A stretch of 64,000 nucleotides of DNA, from the NCBI GenBank assembly GCA_900618795.1, contig UYJD01000006.1:1716519-1780518 (forward strand), written 5' to 3'. The stretch is from Cyanodermella asteris. Taxonomy: Eukaryota; Ascomycota; Lecanoromycetes; Ostropales; Stictidaceae. Below, piece after piece: positions 46,050-57,355 of this stretch; the first letter of the stretch is position 1, and each line of letters begins with the position of its first letter. The notes under the pieces are model-generated. The model had not been told where the DNA came from, did no database searches, and saw only the letters and a list, made by a program, of their open reading frames with translations. Made by a program: the position numbers and the translations under genes.

Positions 46050-47804
46050 CTACTCAACCCACATTTCACGCAAGTCTTCAGGCCTCCACGCTTCGCCTTG
46101 CATGATCCCGGTCACCCAGCAGCCACCCAGCATGTGGTATCTCGGCTCGCCAGGCTTTTCAATGCGCCGTATTGCCAGCGGGCGCTTGCTATCGGAGCAG
46201 AGAACAATGTCATCACCGGGCTCGGTCTGCCAGGGGACCCAGCAGTAATATCCACGCTCTGTCCGTGCCATCTTCATATTCGTGTTGAGTCTCGCCACCC
46301 GGATCACTTCTTGTAACGTGGTTCCAAATATCCGTGGCTGCAATGCCGGATCGCACTGTAGGTCCCCTGTACTGGTATCAGAGATATCGTGTCCGTCGGC
46401 CCAGCTATCACGACTGCACATCTCGGCGACATTTGTGAGCTTCGGGTCCGATACCAGGTAGAAGTTCATCCAATACGCCTCTTTCAGGGATTGACCGGTC
46501 ACATAGGTCCCTCGCCGGGGACAGACTTCTTGTCGACTTGCCAGCAACGCTTGCACTTCAGCAAAGGTCCCAGGGTGATCATCGACATGCATAGCCAGAG
46601 GGCCGAGTTGAAAGGCATCGGCTATGTGGTGGCTTGCACCCACAACAGTGTCGAACGAGTGACAAAGTAGACATGGGAGTTTTCCATCAAATTTGACGAA
46701 GGCTTCACTACGTTGAGGTATTCCAACCATACTAGTCGAAAAAGCAAGGTCGTTAGGCAGCTTCGTCATTCCGAAATCTGGAACCCAGGAAGGTAGTTTC
46801 ATTGGAAGCCTGTCGGACGGTCGAAGAAGTTGGAGAATCCCCAAGTCTTTCGCGTCCCTTAAGACCCATGATGCAAACGCTATGTAAATGTCCTCAACCG
46901 TACCGCCGTAGTCCGGGAACATTGGCACGTCATAACCACGCCTTTCAGCTAGCTTCTTCATAATGCCTAACATGGAGAAGACTCGGTCGCGATCGTCCCG
47001 ACATTTCTTGTCCGTATGCCACTTCAACAAGTCAGAAGGACCGCTTAGCCACTCCCGGAAACCATTACAGGCGATCAGCAACGGGGCGCTTGCAACGCTG
47101 AAACGCGGTTCTCGTCTTGTATAGCCACGTACAGTGGATAAAATGAGCTCAGCATCAGCCAGCTCCAACAGCTCAAATCTAGTATGACCTATATAAACAG
47201 CAACTTGTTTTGCGAGAGCAACTTCTTGAACGATCCACGCCCTACCAAACCGCGGATGGGCAAAAAGCTGTGAGAGGGGTATCAAGAGAGGTTCGGCTTC
47301 CTGTATCCACGCCGGTAGACCCATTTTTGAAATCTCCTCACTGAATAGATATGTGCCATCCAGGAAACGTTCACGATGCTTGCGTTTAGCTGTCGCAAGT
47401 AGTTTGGCGTGTCGCACAACGAGCTCGTGATCAGGCCCGGCCGGGCCCAGCCAAACAGCTGTCATCCGTGCGTCCTCGTATATCTGGCCCATCATGGCGA
47501 TTTGGTGGTTCTTCTCGGAGGTGTTATCTTGATTGATGCAGATTTGATCCGCCCATACCAAGTTGTGGCCAAGCTCCCGAATCTGCTCCGATCCTTCGTG
47601 GAGACTCGGTGTGATGTACAACGCCTCGCCGTTGCATTCCACTTTTGCAGTGGGTTCTGCGGTTCCCCAGCAATAGGATAGGGCATCGAAAGGTGGCGCC
47701 TCGTCAAGTTTGTGTACGGAGAGTGAATAACTGCTAGGGGCGTCCAGCGCGAGCAGCCGAATGAAGCGCACGTCGGGCTGGGTCGGCAATGGTGGCCAAA
47801 TCAT
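46050..47804 (-). CDS. HET-domain protein (heterokaryon-incompatibility type), 584 aa
   Basis: Single exon, ATG at 47804. HET-domain signatures are intact: PFDALSYCWGTAE (38-50), LVWADQICINQ (82-92), MGQIYEDARMTAVWLG, and RFGRAWIVQEVALAK (about 185-200). A DRDRVFSMLGI block and a typical VPDF string follow. The C-terminal half is the usual variable part, with no NACHT, WD40 or ankyrin repeats seen. HET proteins act in self/non-self recognition and regulated cell death after hyphal fusion; whether this one is an incompatibility gene is unknown. A decayed transcription factor lies just downstream. Confidence 0.9.
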   Translation of the reverse strand: MIWPPLPTQPDVRFIRLLALDAPSSYSLSVHKLDEAPPFDALSYCWGTAEPTAKVECNGEALYITPSLHEGSEQIRELGHNLVWADQICINQDNTSEKNHQIAMMGQIYEDARMTAVWLGPAGPDHELVVRHAKLLATAKRKHRERFLDGTYLFSEEISKMGLPAWIQEAEPLLIPLSQLFAHPRFGRAWIVQEVALAKQVAVYIGHTRFELLELADAELILSTVRGYTRREPRFSVASAPLLIACNGFREWLSGPSDLLKWHTDKKCRDDRDRVFSMLGIMKKLAERRGYDVPMFPDYGGTVEDIYIAFASWVLRDAKDLGILQLLRPSDRLPMKLPSWVPDFGMTKLPNDLAFSTSMVGIPQRSEAFVKFDGKLPCLLCHSFDTVVGASHHIADAFQLGPLAMHVDDHPGTFAEVQALLASRQEVCPRRGTYVTGQSLKEAYWMNFYLVSDPKLTNVAEMCSRDSWADGHDISDTSTGDLQCDPALQPRIFGTTLQEVIRVARLNTNMKMARTERGYYCWVPWQTEPGDDIVLCSDSKRPLAIRRIEKPGEPRYHMLGGCWVTGIMQGEAWRPEDLREMWVE

Positions 47805-48942
47805 GGTGAATGGCAGATGTGGATGGGCCCTCTAGTGACCGAGAGGAGCGGCGAAAGGGCGCGTGGGGCTGTTTATCAGGTCGTTGCGACGAGTTGTGAG
47901 ACTCAGCCTTGCCAGAGCGGGCTAGAGAGGGGGCTCACGACAAGGCTGATGTGCGCCTCCTCCGCTACCGCGGTCATCTGTTCTGACTGGTAGATTAGGC
48001 CCAGTCATCTTATCACGGGAGCGATGACAGGATGTATGCCGACTTTGATGTTTTGACAAAGAGCGCATAATGATCCTTATTCACATTGCTTGACTCTTGA
48101 CACCCATTTCAGACCATCGCGGACAGCGCAAGTTTGTGCTCAACAGCTCTTGTTCGTCCTGTACATCTCATTCGCTGAAGCTGACAATGTCGAATAGAGA
48201 CAGACTTTCAGTTGACCTACAAGCCCGTGCTTCCCGTTGTGTGTCGGCGTCTCAATCAGACTCGTGCTGTTGCAACGAGGGAACATGTCGTACTGCCCCA
48301 TGCTCTGGCGAGCCTTTTCTCGCACCAATGCAGAGATAAGCAAAGTCTGAACCATATCCGCTGCTGTACAGCATGGCTCTCTCGGCATTGCAGGGTTGAG
48401 CCTGCCGTGATGTAGGAATTGGCTCCAAAACATGTCGTCGAATCTCTGGCCACGGCAACAAACTTGGGCTCAAGAAAAATCGAATCACGTGCCAAGTAGT
48501 TCAGTGCTCAGAATGTTCCTACACAATCACCGGAACACTGCCGATGGTGAGATCTCAGACCAAGCACGTCGCTTTTGCCGTCGCTCAAAAGCGCATACAT
48601 ATGTATAATATCTAAATCCTGTCCGCGGGCTACAAGAAATGAACGTCGACTCGTCAGTCTGCCAGGAAACGTGCCGTGGTTGACATTTTGCACTGTAACC
48701 TCGAAGCAAATCAGCACCAGCATCCTTCCAGGCTTCAAATTCCAAGTCGTTACTAATGTGGGATGTAACATTGTTAATAATGCATCACAGCAGGCAGCCT
48801 TGAGTGTCATCTATATCGTGGCCTTCTCACGCTACACCTTGTTACTTGATACTATTTCTAGCAATCTTCAGCCTCTGCCGTCTCTTTCACCTGGAAGCTG
48901 CCACTGCATCTCAACACAGCATACCGACAATTTCCTACCACC
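47805..48942. other. spacer between HET gene and MAPEG gene
   Basis: Divergent promoters of the two genes. Overlapping frames near 48100-48500 and 48510-48960 have no motif. No other feature. Confidence 0.5.
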
Positions 48943-49407
48943 ATGGCGCTCGTCCCCGTGACCAGCACCTTCGCCCTCCCCCTAACCCTCTACTACATCT
49001 TCCTCCAGATCCGCGTGACGTCCAAGCGCATCGCAACCAACACCTCCCTCGCAATCTCCTCCTCCTCCCCGAAACCCGCGTCCCCCAAAAATGCCTCTTC
49101 AGACACCTCCGCTAGCGACGACGACCCCCTGCTCCCCGCGTTCCGCACTCAGGCAAACTTTGCCGAAAACGTGCCGATCGTCCTGATCCTCGCGGGATTA
49201 GTGGAGGCCAACGGCGGCAACAAGCCGTTCCTGGCGAGCGTGCTCGGGATCGTGACGGTCGCGAGAGTCATGCACGGAGAGATGGGGTTGATGGTCAAGG
49301 GGGCGGGGGGCATTGGACGGCCAATCGGGTTCTTTAGTACGCTGCTGAGCATGGCGGTGTTGGGGGGATACGGAGCGTGGCTTTCTAGGGGGCACTGGTT
49401 GCTTTGA
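48943..49407 (+). CDS. MAPEG-family membrane protein, 154 aa
   Basis: ATG in a strong context (ccaccATGgc). Four hydrophobic helices, with the MAPEG signature RTQANFAENVPIVLILAGLV at about 67-86 after the first helix and a Ser/Pro/Asp-rich loop. Then come a second VEANGG turn, the TVARVMHGEMGL helix and RPIGFFSTLL. The family includes microsomal glutathione transferases and related enzymes of eicosanoid and glutathione metabolism in the ER membrane. Fungal members of this divergent type are mostly uncharacterised, so the reaction is not assigned. The loop between helices 1 and 2 is longer than usual. Confidence 0.85.
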   Translation: MALVPVTSTFALPLTLYYIFLQIRVTSKRIATNTSLAISSSSPKPASPKNASSDTSASDDDPLLPAFRTQANFAENVPIVLILAGLVEANGGNKPFLASVLGIVTVARVMHGEMGLMVKGAGGIGRPIGFFSTLLSMAVLGGYGAWLSRGHWLL

Positions 49408-50914
49408 GGAGTCTCAGTCCGTACTCGGCTACGTGGACTGCTGGTGTTGCGAGCATCGCGAGTATGTGCAACTTCGCACAATGAGAATACATTTCTTGTT
49501 TGAGCACGCGACATGATGGCCATTCAGTGAATGTACGAGCATGCTTCGAAGCCTCGTCATCGGACTCACGCGACACCGCCATTGCAGATCTCTGCATAGC
49601 GGCCCATATCTGACGGACGACGAAAATGAGACATTTAACAACACATGAGCGCAGTCACACACACAGGCGACCGGGGAAAGGCGCATGTGTCGAGCAAATT
49701 ACCTGATCGATACCTCGTGATCATCAGGCCTCGAGCAGGGTGTGGCTGGTGCCACGCCGTCGGGTCTCAAACACCTCGTACAGCCGCCCTTCGCCGCGTT
49801 TTACGTGTGTTCGTTCGTGACACAGAATTGACAGGGCCAGGAACTTCTGCCTGACCGACGACCGTGACGCGTTCGATCCACCGAACCATCAAACAGCCTC
49901 GACAGTGTAGGGATCAGAATGCTAGCAGCGTCTCATAGCCGTCCCCGTCTTGACTGGGCAGACTGGTGATGAAACCGATCAATCACATAAACTCGTGCAG
50001 CATGATGATGATGACCTGATGACTTGTCCCGATGCCCCACCGAAAACTCACCGATTCTCTCTCTCGAGTCCCGTCTTTCGAACTGCATGTTTTAGAGCGA
50101 CATTGATCCAGTATCCGGTTCTGTATCCGCGGCTTGTGCCCTCGTCGGCTGCCACGTGCGCGTGTCTGTGGCCGAGAGGCTGCTAAAACTCACATCGACC
50201 GCCGGCATCCTTCCCACGCTTCTCCCACTCACACACGACGAATGATGACGCCGACTCCAATGACAACTGGCCGCCCCGGATCAGCAGAAAAAGATGCAGC
50301 AACGACGGGCCTGTCAGCTGCTGGACCAGCCTGGTTGGCCGACTTTGGCTTCGCCTGGACGGTGGTGAGTTGAGCACTTTTTCTGCTTCTATGGAGCATA
50401 TCATGCGCTGCCTGATGGTTTGGGTTCTTGTTGGAGGCTGACCCCCCCNNNNNNNNNNNNNNNNNNNNNNNNNCCCCCCCCCCCCCCGAGTCGCAGCCTT
50501 CAGTGTTTGCTCTTAACGACAGTCGTGTGCTATCCTTCCTTTTTTTTCCTCACTCACACGGTCCTGTCAGCCAGTGAAGGACGCTTCACCCAATCGTTAC
50601 GTTCCGAGAGTTCTCTGTGCAACGTCTGCCATTCTCAACCTCGGGCCGGCTGTGTTTCCTTACATCATCCGGGCCCCAAACCGCCGCTCCTCGAACATTT
50701 TTTGTGTACAAAACGACGACAACGCCAATAAACGTTGACTCGTCGCCCTCTTCGGGCTTGGGAGCGCGTCTCTGCTGCTTCTCTCCTCGCGAGGGCTGTC
50801 TTCAGGCCTGTCGGGGAGTTGCAGGCCGCAGCATATACTTTTCGGCGCGTCTGAACATGCGCTAGGAGCAATCTTCCACTCTGCTGAGAAGCTCCCTCAG
50901 GCACGTCTCTCACC
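49408..50914. other. spacer containing the assembly gap; promoter and leader of PPN1
   Basis: No gene supported on either side of the gap. The last 300 bases are the upstream region of the endopolyphosphatase gene, with a pyrimidine-rich patch at about 50530-50552. Confidence 0.5.
50442..50487. other. assembly gap (25 N) inside a poly-C tract
   Basis: C run at 50442-50448, N at 50449-50473, C run at 50474-50487. Sequencing or assembly evidently failed inside a long homopolymer; the true length is unknown. Confidence 0.95.
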
Positions 50915-52340
50915 ATGAGATCCCTCACCGCACTCGTCGCGTCGGCTCTGCTGGCCCACGGCGTCGCAGCCCTGCCAGCAGACCCCCAACACCGACCACT
51001 CATCTTCCCCGTACCCTCACACGACGACGATGCCTCTCTCGACCACGATCCCAACCATGACCTCGAACTCGAATACTCCACACAAGCCGGCAAGCGAAGG
51101 CTCAATGGCCGCTTTCTCCACGTCACCGACATGCATCCCGATCCCTTCTTCAAAGTCTATGCCTCCACCGACGACTCCGGCCGCTGCCACCGGGGCCATG
51201 GGCCCGCGGGTTACTACGGCGCCGAAACCTCCTCTTGTGACAGCCCATACACGCTCATCAACGCGACCATGGACTGGATAGAAGAGCACCTAAAGGGAAA
51301 AGTGGACTTTGTCGTCTGGACCGGCGACTCGGCGCGACACGACAACGACCACAGCATACCACGCGACGAAGAGCAGGTCACCGCCGCAAACCGGTACATC
51401 GCGGGGCGGATGGTGGACATTTTCGGGCGGAACGACCGGGGACAGACAGCCGGTGTGATACCCACGCTGGGGAACAATGACATCTTGCCGCATAACATCT
51501 TTTACCCGGCGCCGAATACCTGGACGAAGACGTATTTGAACATCTGGGAGGCCTTCATCCCCGAAGAACAACGCCACACGTTCGATTTGGGGGGCTATTT
51601 CCAGGTCGAGGTCGTTCCGAACAAGTTGGCCGTCTTCTCGCTCAACACGCTGTATTTCTTCGACAGCAACGCGGCCGTCGATGGTTGTTATACGCATTCG
51701 CAGCCCGGGTACAAGCAGTTCATGTGGTTGAAGGCGCAACTGCAGATGATGCGCCAGCGAGGCATGAAAGCAATCTTGACGGGCCATGTTGCGCCGGCTC
51801 GGACCGACAGCAAGCAGAATTGGGACGAGACGTGCTGGCAAATGTACACGCTGTGGACGCACCAGTTCCGGGATGTCATTGTCGGGAGTCTGTATGGCCA
51901 CATGGACTATAACCATTTCATGCTGCAGGATTTCGAGGATGTCATGTTGGATGTGACTGCTGCGGAAGAATCGAATCGGGAAGCCATGGGGGATGAGATC
52001 AGCATCATGAGTGCGACCGACTATTTCAACGAGCTCCGCGACGCGTGGGCCCAACTTCCAAAGGTCCCCAAGATCGCGTCGGAGCAAGAATTCGGCGACG
52101 AGGCTTACAGCGACGAGGACTACAGCGACGACCTGACCTCGTCCAAGCACAAGAAGAGCAGGAAGAACAAACACGAGAAATCAAAAGAGCTGGGCGGTCC
52201 GTGGGCAGAGCGCTTCAGCCTGAGCTTCGTGAACCCGAGCATCATTCCAAGCTACTACCCGACGCTGCGCATCATCGAATACAACATCAGCGGCATCCAC
52301 AACGCCGCCGTGCCATACTCCCACGACCCGATCAGCGAAG

Positions 52341-52375
<35 letters not shown>

Positions 52376-53056
52376 ATCCTCGACGAACTCGAGAAGAAAA
52401 AGAAAAAAAAGGGAAAGAAACACCGCAAGACACCCAACATCAAGCCCCCCAAGGGCCCATCGAAGTCATCCCCACCGGGCCCCGCTTACAGCCCGCAAAC
52501 ACTCACCTGGCTGGGCTACAAGCAATACTTTGCCAACCTGACCGTCCTGAACAACGACTTCACCGAACCCGAACCCGAACCCGAAACCGACGCGCCGGAC
52601 GTGGATGCCCGGGGGAAGTGGAACGACGGCAACTTCGCCGACAAGCCACACCGCCACAAGAAGAAGCCGCATCCCAGGAAATTCGGCTTCGAGGTCGAGT
52701 ACGATACGCGGACGGACAAGATTTACAAGCTCGAGGACATGACCGTCAAGAGCTATGTCGGCCTCGCGCGGCGGATTGGGAAAGGTGGAGAGGAGGTTGC
52801 GATTGACGGCGAGGTTGAGGAAGTCGAGGAGGTTCCAGACGATGGCTCGGTCGACGCAGAGAAGAAGAAAAAGAAGAAAAAGGGACGCAAGGGACGCAAG
52901 GGCAAGAAGAAGATGATGGCAAAGACTTGGCTGACGTTCATGCGCCGGGCTTTCGTCGGAGCCGTCAGCGATGACGAGTTGAGCGACAAGTTTGGCGACG
53001 TCGTCGAGGTGGCCGTCGAAGCGGACAAGACCGATGCATCTGATTACGAATTATGA
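50915..53056 (+). CDS. PPN1: vacuolar endopolyphosphatase Ppn1, 713 aa
   Basis: Single exon, ATG in context caccATGag. An N-terminal hydrophobic segment (residues 2-20) serves as signal or anchor. The metallophosphoesterase core has its metal-binding motifs: GRFLHVTDMHPDPFF (D72, H74), VWTGDSARHDND (D138), TLGNNDILPHN (N188, D189), ILTGHVAPAR, and GSLYGHMDYNHF. The C-terminal third (YKQYFANLT, then KFGFEVEYDTRTDKIYKLED) is specific to endopolyphosphatases. Low-complexity inserts interrupt it: an Asp-His repeat at 52335-52378, an EPEPEPE run, and several Lys-rich runs. Ppn1 cleaves long inorganic polyphosphate chains in the vacuole. The inserts are longer than I expect for the family but leave the catalytic motifs intact. 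Confidence 0.94.
52335..52378 (+). repeat. in-frame microsatellite coding (Asp-His)n
   Basis: Tandem gaccac units inside PPN1 encode alternating Asp and His. The unit is 6 nt, so length changes keep the reading frame. Confidence 0.85.
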
Positions 53057-56000
53057 AAAGAGCAGACCCAAACTCTTCTGCGAGACGCACAGAGACGGAA
53101 GTGGAGAAGGAAAGTAGACTTGCATCTTTGCATTTCTCTCGGTCGAGAGTCGGCGTCTGCATTGCGAAGTCGATGAGCGGCGTTGCATGGATTGTGTTCC
53201 CATCGTTCTTGTTTTTTGACTTGGATATACCCGAAGCGCGAAGGTCAAAGGCGCAATGAATTGTTTGTTTTTATCACGTACACTCTCTCCATTTCTTGTA
53301 CAAGCAAGTAGGAAGCAAGAAGCTAAAAGCCCACGAGCAGAAAGCAGTCGTGTGATGTTCATGGCCGTCTGCTTATCTGCGCTATAGATGGCCCGTTGCG
53401 TGCGGGGAAGCTGAATGCAACAAGCTACCACAAGCGAACATGCAGGGTTCCCAAAATAGCCCGCGACCACAACTTCCACGAACGTTCGATGTAATGTCAT
53501 CTGGCAGCTTGTTATCGAAATTCTTCCCTCGGCGCAACCGACAGAGGCCGTCCGATATTTGCTGAGTGAAATGTGGCATGAATATATGGCTACAGGGAGG
53601 GAAAGCTGGTGGGATTCAAACTTCTGGAAGCATCTCGTGTAAATTGACAGAAGAAAACATCCTCGCTTTGATTCTCCTGTAACGCTATTTCGTCGGCCTC
53701 GAGCAAATCAATCAGAAAATACAGACCGTGTGCTCGGATAGAACTTGTAGACAGCATGCATCATGATGGAAATAGGTGTGCAGCACAGGAGAGCCAGCAC
53801 ACCATAATGCAGCTGGAATGGGTACGAGGAGTCGATATTTGCTCACCGTGTTTGAAATGAGGTGCTTACTGTACTACCGGATGCGCACTCCTTCGCGGAA
53901 GTGCTGAGATGCTTTCGATCCTAGGCCGTCGGGATCGGGCATCGACAACCATTCATTCAGTGCAAGTCAAGCCACCTTCTGTAGGTTCCCGACGCCAATA
54001 CCGACGGCCTGTTTTCTGGAACGCAATGCATGGATGCCGTGGCGTCCAGCATTCGAGCGTCCTTATGAGAAATCCTCCCTAGCGCCGGAATGACCTTGTC
54101 GAGAACGAACATTGATCGAGGTTTGTGTCGGGGAAAAGTTGAAAGCGCAGAAAGAGTATGTAGGTATGCTCGGACATGATGCAAATGCAAATGGATCCGA
54201 GTCTAGCTTTTCCAGCACCGTCTCTGCTGCATGTAACCGCACGGCATACTCCTGCTCACGACCTGTCCAGCCGACGACAGTAACCGGGTCGGGTAGGGTG
54301 TATGATGCTCGCCATGCCCCTGCATCAACGCTGAAGCGTTGGTCCTGCAGTCCGCCACGAGCCCAAGTTGGAATTGTGGGCTGTGCGAGCTGCGCGAGCG
54401 AATTGCCGATGGATCGAGCTGGACTGGTTGTTTGGAGAGTCGACCGGATGCGTCGTTTTCAGTCTCGCGCTAGTGGCGCCTAGCGTGATCATGCTGAAAT
54501 ATTAACCTCTGGCTGTCAAGTTGCCAGTTGTCTAGTGCCGGAACGCTGGAAGGGGTAGGAGCACGATGGTTCTCACACTCAAATCAGCGCCACGATAAGG
54601 TTCTGAGCTTCGATAGGGTATCTGACCAACGACATCATTGCCGTCCCTGTGTTCATAGCTCTTGAAACTGCATTTGGCCGAGGAAGCAAATGTAGCATTT
54701 TCAGGCTATTGGCTGTCGGCCGAGGATAAAGGTGGCATCACGGCATGCTGCGAGCCAAGCATGGGTCAGGCCAATGCCGGAAGGAAGAAAGGCGTGCATC
54801 CGGCAAGATCTCATTCGATGACGGTCATTTCCGCGATAAAGCGTGGCTTCGAGATCTTGATATTGAGTTCGAGGGCTTGAAGAAGACGCTTCCGTCAGCA
54901 ACGATGTCCTCGACCGTCGTGTCATCGGCGTCAAAGTCCGTGGCCAGGAGAGGCACGAGGCCCGAAACTTAGGGTCGTTCCGGTCAGAGCTTTGATGCTC
55001 GTGCGCAGCCGAGAGCTGGTTGGCTAACGGCTTTCCTCTCCACCTTTGACGTACCTCGACCGTCCGTGCTCTTGCTCGGCGGAGGAGAACCGTCGTTTGG
55101 CCGTCGACGCGTTGGTGGAGGAGAACAGATAGTGTGGAGAAAGGTGGGCTTTGACTTGGCTGAGTTGACCGTTGGAGATAAGCTCGGCGACGAAGCAGGA
55201 GCAGGTTCGAGGCCTGCGCCGAGCCGGGATGCGGTTCAGTAAATTGAGTGGGATGGCGTTGTTGGACCCAAGCCCACGAGGCCCAGCGCGGCGTCTCGAC
55301 GACCTCGGGACATGTTTGTGCCAATGCAAGCCGGGCAGAAAAATTGGACGTGGGCGTCAGATGCCAGAGGGAGAGTGTTGAGAATATGGGTAGATACCTA
55401 GGTGACAACCGAGCACAGCGTGTTCTAGGCAAAAGATGAGTGCCGAAGGGGCCAAGATGGCAAGAAATGCAAGAGCGACCCGGCACGTCATTTGCTGCGT
55501 TCCTGCGCTAGAGCAAATCCGAGCTGCGAGCTTGAGCTTCACTTCCCTCGAAAACACCCTTTTTTTTTTCTTTTTTCCTCCTCCATCACACCACCCCCTC
55601 TGTCCTACCGTTTCCTTGGCCCCCAGCTCGTCACCGGCTGCTGTTCTCCATGTCTCTTCCGGCACCACCTCCACATGATCTGCTGCTGCCCGCCCTACTT
55701 GACATTGTGCAACGCTTTCAATCGACCGCCCATGGCACCTCTGACCTTAGTGTCCCGAGCCATGTTTCGCGGCATTCCTCCCTGTAAGGGACGAGGATTC
55801 TTCCGGACGTGCTGGTTCCACAAGACCCGGCTCCCAGACCAGTGTGCACCTCCTACGATCCCGCTTCCGCGTCTGCAGCTTGCGTTGTTCACCTCGATCG
55901 ATGAACGTGCATGTCGGCTGCAGAAACCAATGCCGACTCAGAACTATCGCCTTGCCCCTGCCTTTCGCATTGATAGCGTCGTTTTCAACAATCGACTGGC

Positions 56001-56499
56001 ATTCTGGGCGAGGAGCGTTTGTTAAAAAACAGCAGAACAACACGCTTCTAAGACTGAAACTATGCTTTGTATCTGCTGGCCGGAACAGCTGAGCAAGCTT
56101 TCTTCAAGAACACCCTCTTGTACCCACATTCTTCAGGTCTTGAACCTTGGTTCGTTGGTCTAGTGTCAGTGGCTTGCGGCTCTTCGCCGACTCACCCTGC
56201 TTATTAGTGTTCCCCGTGCATTCCTTTCTCAATGCATGGCTTGCTTCACACGTGTCTTTGCAGTTTGTTCCTAGCGGCGTCATATGCACGAGTCACACTA
56301 GTAGTGCTTGAGCGCTTTGGACCTTCAATTGTTTTCTCGCGGTACTTGCCATGTCTATTGTTCTCTTTTGTGCCACGAAATACTTATATCTCTTTGACCG
56401 ACCCTTTTGAGTTCAAAGATACATCACCATCACGACCTTCTACGCCGCGATCACGGCAACAGTCAGCCCTTGCAACAACCCCAGGTTCACACAACAGCT
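53057..56499. other. 3.4-kb spacer, one coding-like minus-strand tract
   Basis: At about 54968-54855 on the minus strand a frame reads VSGLVPLLATDFDADDTTVE and on to VADGSVFFKPSNS, with the look of a real protein. A second stretch at about 55230-55060 (QVKAHLSPHYLFSSTNASTA) ends at a good GTACGT donor. I could not join them with a valid acceptor. This may be a decayed or poorly resolved gene. The 261-codon frame covering the area starts at a non-ATG codon and reads mainly as a shadow. A T-rich run lies at 55559-55577. Confidence 0.35.
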
Positions 56500-57355
56500 A
56501 TGGCTATGCAGCGTGACACGTCCATTTACGCCTCCATGTACGAGAATGGTGCTTCGTATGAAGATTCGTACTCCAAGGACCCATCGCTTGCAAAATTCCT
56601 CAAAACCCTTCCAGTCGGCCTGAAGCCCCAGTCAACAATCCTCGACCTCGGCTGCGGAACTGGTAAGCCAGTGGCGTCAACACTGGCGCAGCTCGGTCAC
56701 AAAGTCACTGGGGTTGACATCAGCGACGACCTTGTTGCACTCTGTCAGAAGCAGGTCCCTGATGCTTCATTTGAAGTCGGCGACATGTTGACATATCAGC
56801 CAAAGCACAAGTACGACTGTGTATTGAGTGTTTTGTCCTTGTTCCTATTCGACCGGTAAGTTATTTCCAATCCCCACATCGCAAACCACAAACGAGTTCA
56901 CTGGATTTTGATTCCTATTTTCACATCTTTCTTTCCTCACCATCCCACAAACTAACAATAACACCAGCGCCGAGATTGAACGTCTGGCCACGCAATGGGC
57001 TATGTGGGTTGCTCCCGGTGGTCTCATTGGTGTTGGCTCTCAGCTTGCCGAAGACGTGGCCAAGACCTACCCCCGGACAACGAACACAGACGCGAATGGT
57101 CAGACCACTTCACCCGGGCAGCTTGCGCTCGACGCCGATGGCCGATGTGCCCGCAATATCGATTGGTGGTTTATGAACGCGCCGGAAAGGCTTACCCTTT
57201 TCACTCGCCGTGGATGGCATGACATGCTCCACGAGAAGGGCTTCGATGTCTTGTGGGACAATGCAGAGCTGTTCACGCCGATTGAAGGAAGCGGATGCCT
57301 GCCAGCGATGCATTACTTCCTGATCGCAAGACGCCGTGAAGTGAGCAGCTTGTAG
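56500..57355 (+). CDS. class I SAM-dependent methyltransferase, two exons, 247 aa
   Basis: Exons 56500-56855 and 56968-57355. The 112-nt intron has donor GTAAGT, branch CTAAC and end CCAG, and the joined frame has 248 codons. Motif I is ILDLGCGTGKP (residues 47-57), followed by the acidic strand end VTGVDIS and a motif II/III region (YDCVLSVLSLFLFDR, then WVAPGGLIGVGS). This is a Rossmann-fold small-molecule methyltransferase. The C-terminal part carries NIDWWFMNAPERL and a terminal LPAMHYFLIARR. The substrate cannot be told and no metabolite cluster partner is adjacent. The frame is open upstream of 56500 without an ATG; a second ATG two codons later is equally possible. Confidence 0.88.

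Noticed and set aside
54701-55486. 261-codon minus-strand frame
   Set aside because: Composition is Arg/Ser/Leu-rich shadow-like; a different frame in the same area reads more like protein.
56150-56175. tRNA A-box-like string ttggtctagtg
   Set aside because: No B box or stems within tRNA distance.
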